Positions 7,053 to 7,461 of a stretch of 7,461 nt of DNA are shown here, one piece after another. Source of the stretch: Deltaproteobacteria bacterium. Its GTDB lineage: Bacteria > Myxococcota_A > UBA796 > UBA2385. The position numbers and the translations under genes were made by a program. The DNA lies in assembly GCA_003694325.1 (NCBI GenBank), contig RFKJ01000391.1, positions 1-7,461 on the forward strand, in the 5' to 3' direction. The notes below the pieces were generated by a model that did not search any database, was not told where the DNA came from, and saw only the letters and a program-made list of their open reading frames with translations. The stretch's first letter is position 1. The number at the start of each line of letters is the position of its first letter.

Positions 7053-7081
7053 TTGCCTCCTCCCATCCCGAGGCCTACACT
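7053..7081 (+). promoter_or_regulatory. Sigma70-type promoter for the tandem RNA region
   Basis: TTGCCT (7053-7058), 17-bp spacer, TACACT (7076-7081): 4 of 6 matches at each hexamer with ideal spacing. Transcription would start near 7088. It lies 80 bp after the deacylase gene and reads into the hairpin, small ORF and repeated units, not into any conventional gene. Confidence 0.55.
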
Positions 7082-7112
7082 GAAGGTGTCCAAGGAACTC
7101 GCCCCCTTCCCC

Positions 7113-7133
7113 AGTTCGGAGACCCTCCGAACT
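7113..7133 (+). other. Leader hairpin (9-bp stem)
   Basis: AGTTCGGAG-ACC-CTCCGAACT is a perfect 9-bp inverted repeat with a 3-nt loop, about 25 nt after the predicted transcription start and 8 nt before the AAGGAGG. No T-run follows, so it is not a typical intrinsic terminator. It may be a 5' leader structure. Confidence 0.6.
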
Positions 7134-7152
7134 CTAAAGCAAGGAGGTGCCA

Positions 7153-7212
7153 TTGGCAGACAGTCCTCCCGGCTTCTTCCTCCCGGACTCCCGGTCCGGA
7201 CAGCGGGACTGA
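7153..7212 (+). CDS. Possible 19-aa peptide with strong ribosome binding site
   Basis: AAGGAGG (7141-7147) is followed after 5 nt by TTG (7153), opening a 19-codon frame, MADSPPGFFLPDSRSGQRD, that stops at TGA 7210-7212. The stop overlaps the last base of the 5' strand of the first RNA unit's closing stem (7204-7210). The Shine-Dalgarno is the best in the window and sits about 55 nt after the predicted transcription start. The frame is short and uses a non-ATG start, so a chance occurrence is possible. If real, it could be a leader peptide whose translation affects folding of the downstream RNA. Confidence 0.35.
   Translation: MADSPPGFFLPDSRSGQRD
7183..7199 (+). other. Hairpin just before RNA unit 1
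   Basis: CCGGAC-TCCCG-GTCCGG, perfect 6-bp stem with a 5-nt loop ending 4 nt before the closing stem of unit 1. Unit 2 has a different hairpin, CGGTC-TGG-GACCG (7332-7344), in the equivalent place. Part of the small-ORF frame also lies here. Confidence 0.5.
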
Positions 7213-7280
7213 ACGAGGGTCGTCATCACGCGCACATGCGCCTCTGATCGGCCACCGCCGCCTACGCGGCACGAGTCCTG
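7204..7280 (+). ncRNA. Tandem structured RNA, unit 1
   Basis: A 77-nt unit closed by CGGGACT (7204-7210) pairing with AGTCCTG (7274-7280), with one G-U pair. Inside are GAAC, GAGG (7215-7218, able to pair with CCTC at 7241-7244), hairpin GCGC-ACAT-GCGC (7230-7241), and hairpin GCCGC-CTAC-GCGGC (7257-7270). A second unit shares the fold. A G-U pair on this strand would be C-A on the other, so the plus strand is the likelier RNA. No match to a family I know. Confidence 0.6.
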
Positions 7281-7297
7281 GCAACAGCTTGTCCGCG

Positions 7298-7311
7298 GGT
7301 GGTGAACCACC
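7298..7311 (+). other. Hairpin GGTGG-TGAA-CCACC after unit 1
   Basis: GGTGGTGAACCACC forms a 5-bp stem with a TGAA tetraloop. The same 15-nt block starting GGG recurs after unit 2, 134 bp later, although the linkers between unit and hairpin differ in length and sequence, so it is a conserved separate element. Confidence 0.55.
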
Positions 7312-7312
7312 G

Positions 7313-7332
7313 GGGAACCAGTCAGGGTTCCC
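7313..7332 (+). other. Hairpin between the two RNA units
   Basis: GGGAACC-AGTCAG-GGTTCCC, 7-bp perfect stem with a 6-nt loop, between the shared tetraloop hairpin and unit 2. No equivalent copy is seen elsewhere in the window. Confidence 0.5.
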
Positions 7333-7344
7333 GGTCTGGGACCG

Positions 7345-7421
7345 CAGGATTGAACGAGGGTCGTCATCACGCGCACATGCGCCTCTGATCGGCCACCGCC
7401 GCCAGCGCGGCACGAATCCTG
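7345..7421 (+). ncRNA. Tandem structured RNA, unit 2
   Basis: Same 77-nt fold as unit 1, shifted 141 bp. The closing stem CAGGATT (7345-7351) pairs perfectly with AATCCTG (7415-7421), extendable by G7344-C7422. The 52-nt segment 7352-7403 is identical to 7211-7262. The next two bases, in a hairpin loop (CAGC instead of CTAC), differ, and the ten after that are identical. In the closing stem a C-G pair of unit 1 is a T-A pair here, and a G-U pair is an A-U pair, so changes preserve pairing. Confidence 0.6.
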
Positions 7422-7427
7422 CCCGTC

Positions 7428-7449
7428 CCCGGGTGGTGAACCACCTGGG
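7428..7449 (+). other. Hairpin CCCGGGTGG-TGAA-CCACCTGGG after unit 2
   Basis: Counterpart of the 7298-7311 hairpin with a longer, 9-bp stem that includes one G-U pair (7431-7446). The wobble again favours the plus strand. The following CCGATCAGA (7453-7461) runs into the window edge. Confidence 0.55.
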
Positions 7450-7461
7450 AGTCCGATCAGA

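Noticed and set aside
7113..7133. Intrinsic terminator for the deacylase operon
   Set aside because: The 9-bp stem lacks a T-run and lies downstream of the predicted promoter.
7086..7247. GTG- or ATT-start frame ending at 7245-7247
   Set aside because: The GTG sits at the predicted transcription start and ATT is a very rare start; the frame runs through the conserved RNA core without the codon bias of the other genes.
7204..7461. CRISPR array, integron attC sites, tRNA or a diversity-generating repeat
   Set aside because: The period (141 bp) and repeat length are wrong for CRISPR, no RYYYAAC/GTTRRRY core pairs bracket the units, no cloverleaf forms despite a CGAATCC-like string, and copy differences are not adenine-specific and no reverse transcriptase is seen.

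Overview
The window is very GC-rich (roughly 70% by eye, strong G/C preference at third codon positions) and looks like a chromosomal segment of a myxobacterium-like deltaproteobacterium (Myxococcota). Two things support this. The first gene carries MopE-type Asp-rich repeats and thrombospondin type 3 repeats and ends in a MYXO-CTERM-like anchor (Cys motif, hydrophobic helix, Arg cluster). The other genes mix lipoproteins, DUF4157 cargo proteins and orphan membrane proteins in the way common in that phylum.

Layout. 2-1471 (+): 3' part of a large secreted Ca-binding repeat protein whose start lies left of the window. 1493-1972 (-): small convergent lipoprotein. 1973-2095: divergent intergenic region with a perfect inverted repeat. 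2096-2869 (+): membrane-anchored protein of unknown function. 3010-5577 (+): modular 855-residue protein with a DUF4157/eCIS-core metallopeptidase-like domain, an SH3-like and a LysM-like region, a long Gly/Ala-rich hydrophobic segment and a C-terminal PD-(D/E)XK-like nuclease domain. This is the architecture of a polymorphic or contractile-injection-system effector. 5571-6203 (+): an unrecognised gene overlapping its stop codon by 7 nt, the expected place for a cognate immunity protein. 6261-6431 and 6428-6973 (+): a 56-aa orphan peptide translationally coupled (ATGA overlap) to a YbaK/ProX-type aminoacyl-tRNA deacylase.

6974-7461 has no conventional gene but is the most unusual part. A good sigma70-type promoter (TTGCCT-17 bp-TACACT) is followed by a 9-bp leader hairpin and a textbook AAGGAGG before a 19-codon TTG-start ORF. 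Then come two 77-nt units at 141-bp spacing that fold the same way. Their 64-nt core is nearly identical, and the closing stem differs by compensatory changes. Each unit is followed by the same GGTGG-TGAA-CCACC hairpin. I read this as a tandem structured non-coding RNA that I cannot assign to a known family; it may continue beyond the right edge.

Functionally, the centre of the window is a probable effector/immunity pair. The remaining genes show no clear functional link to it. No eCIS, T6SS or other secretion-machine structural genes are visible here, so the delivery route is inferred from DUF4157 alone.
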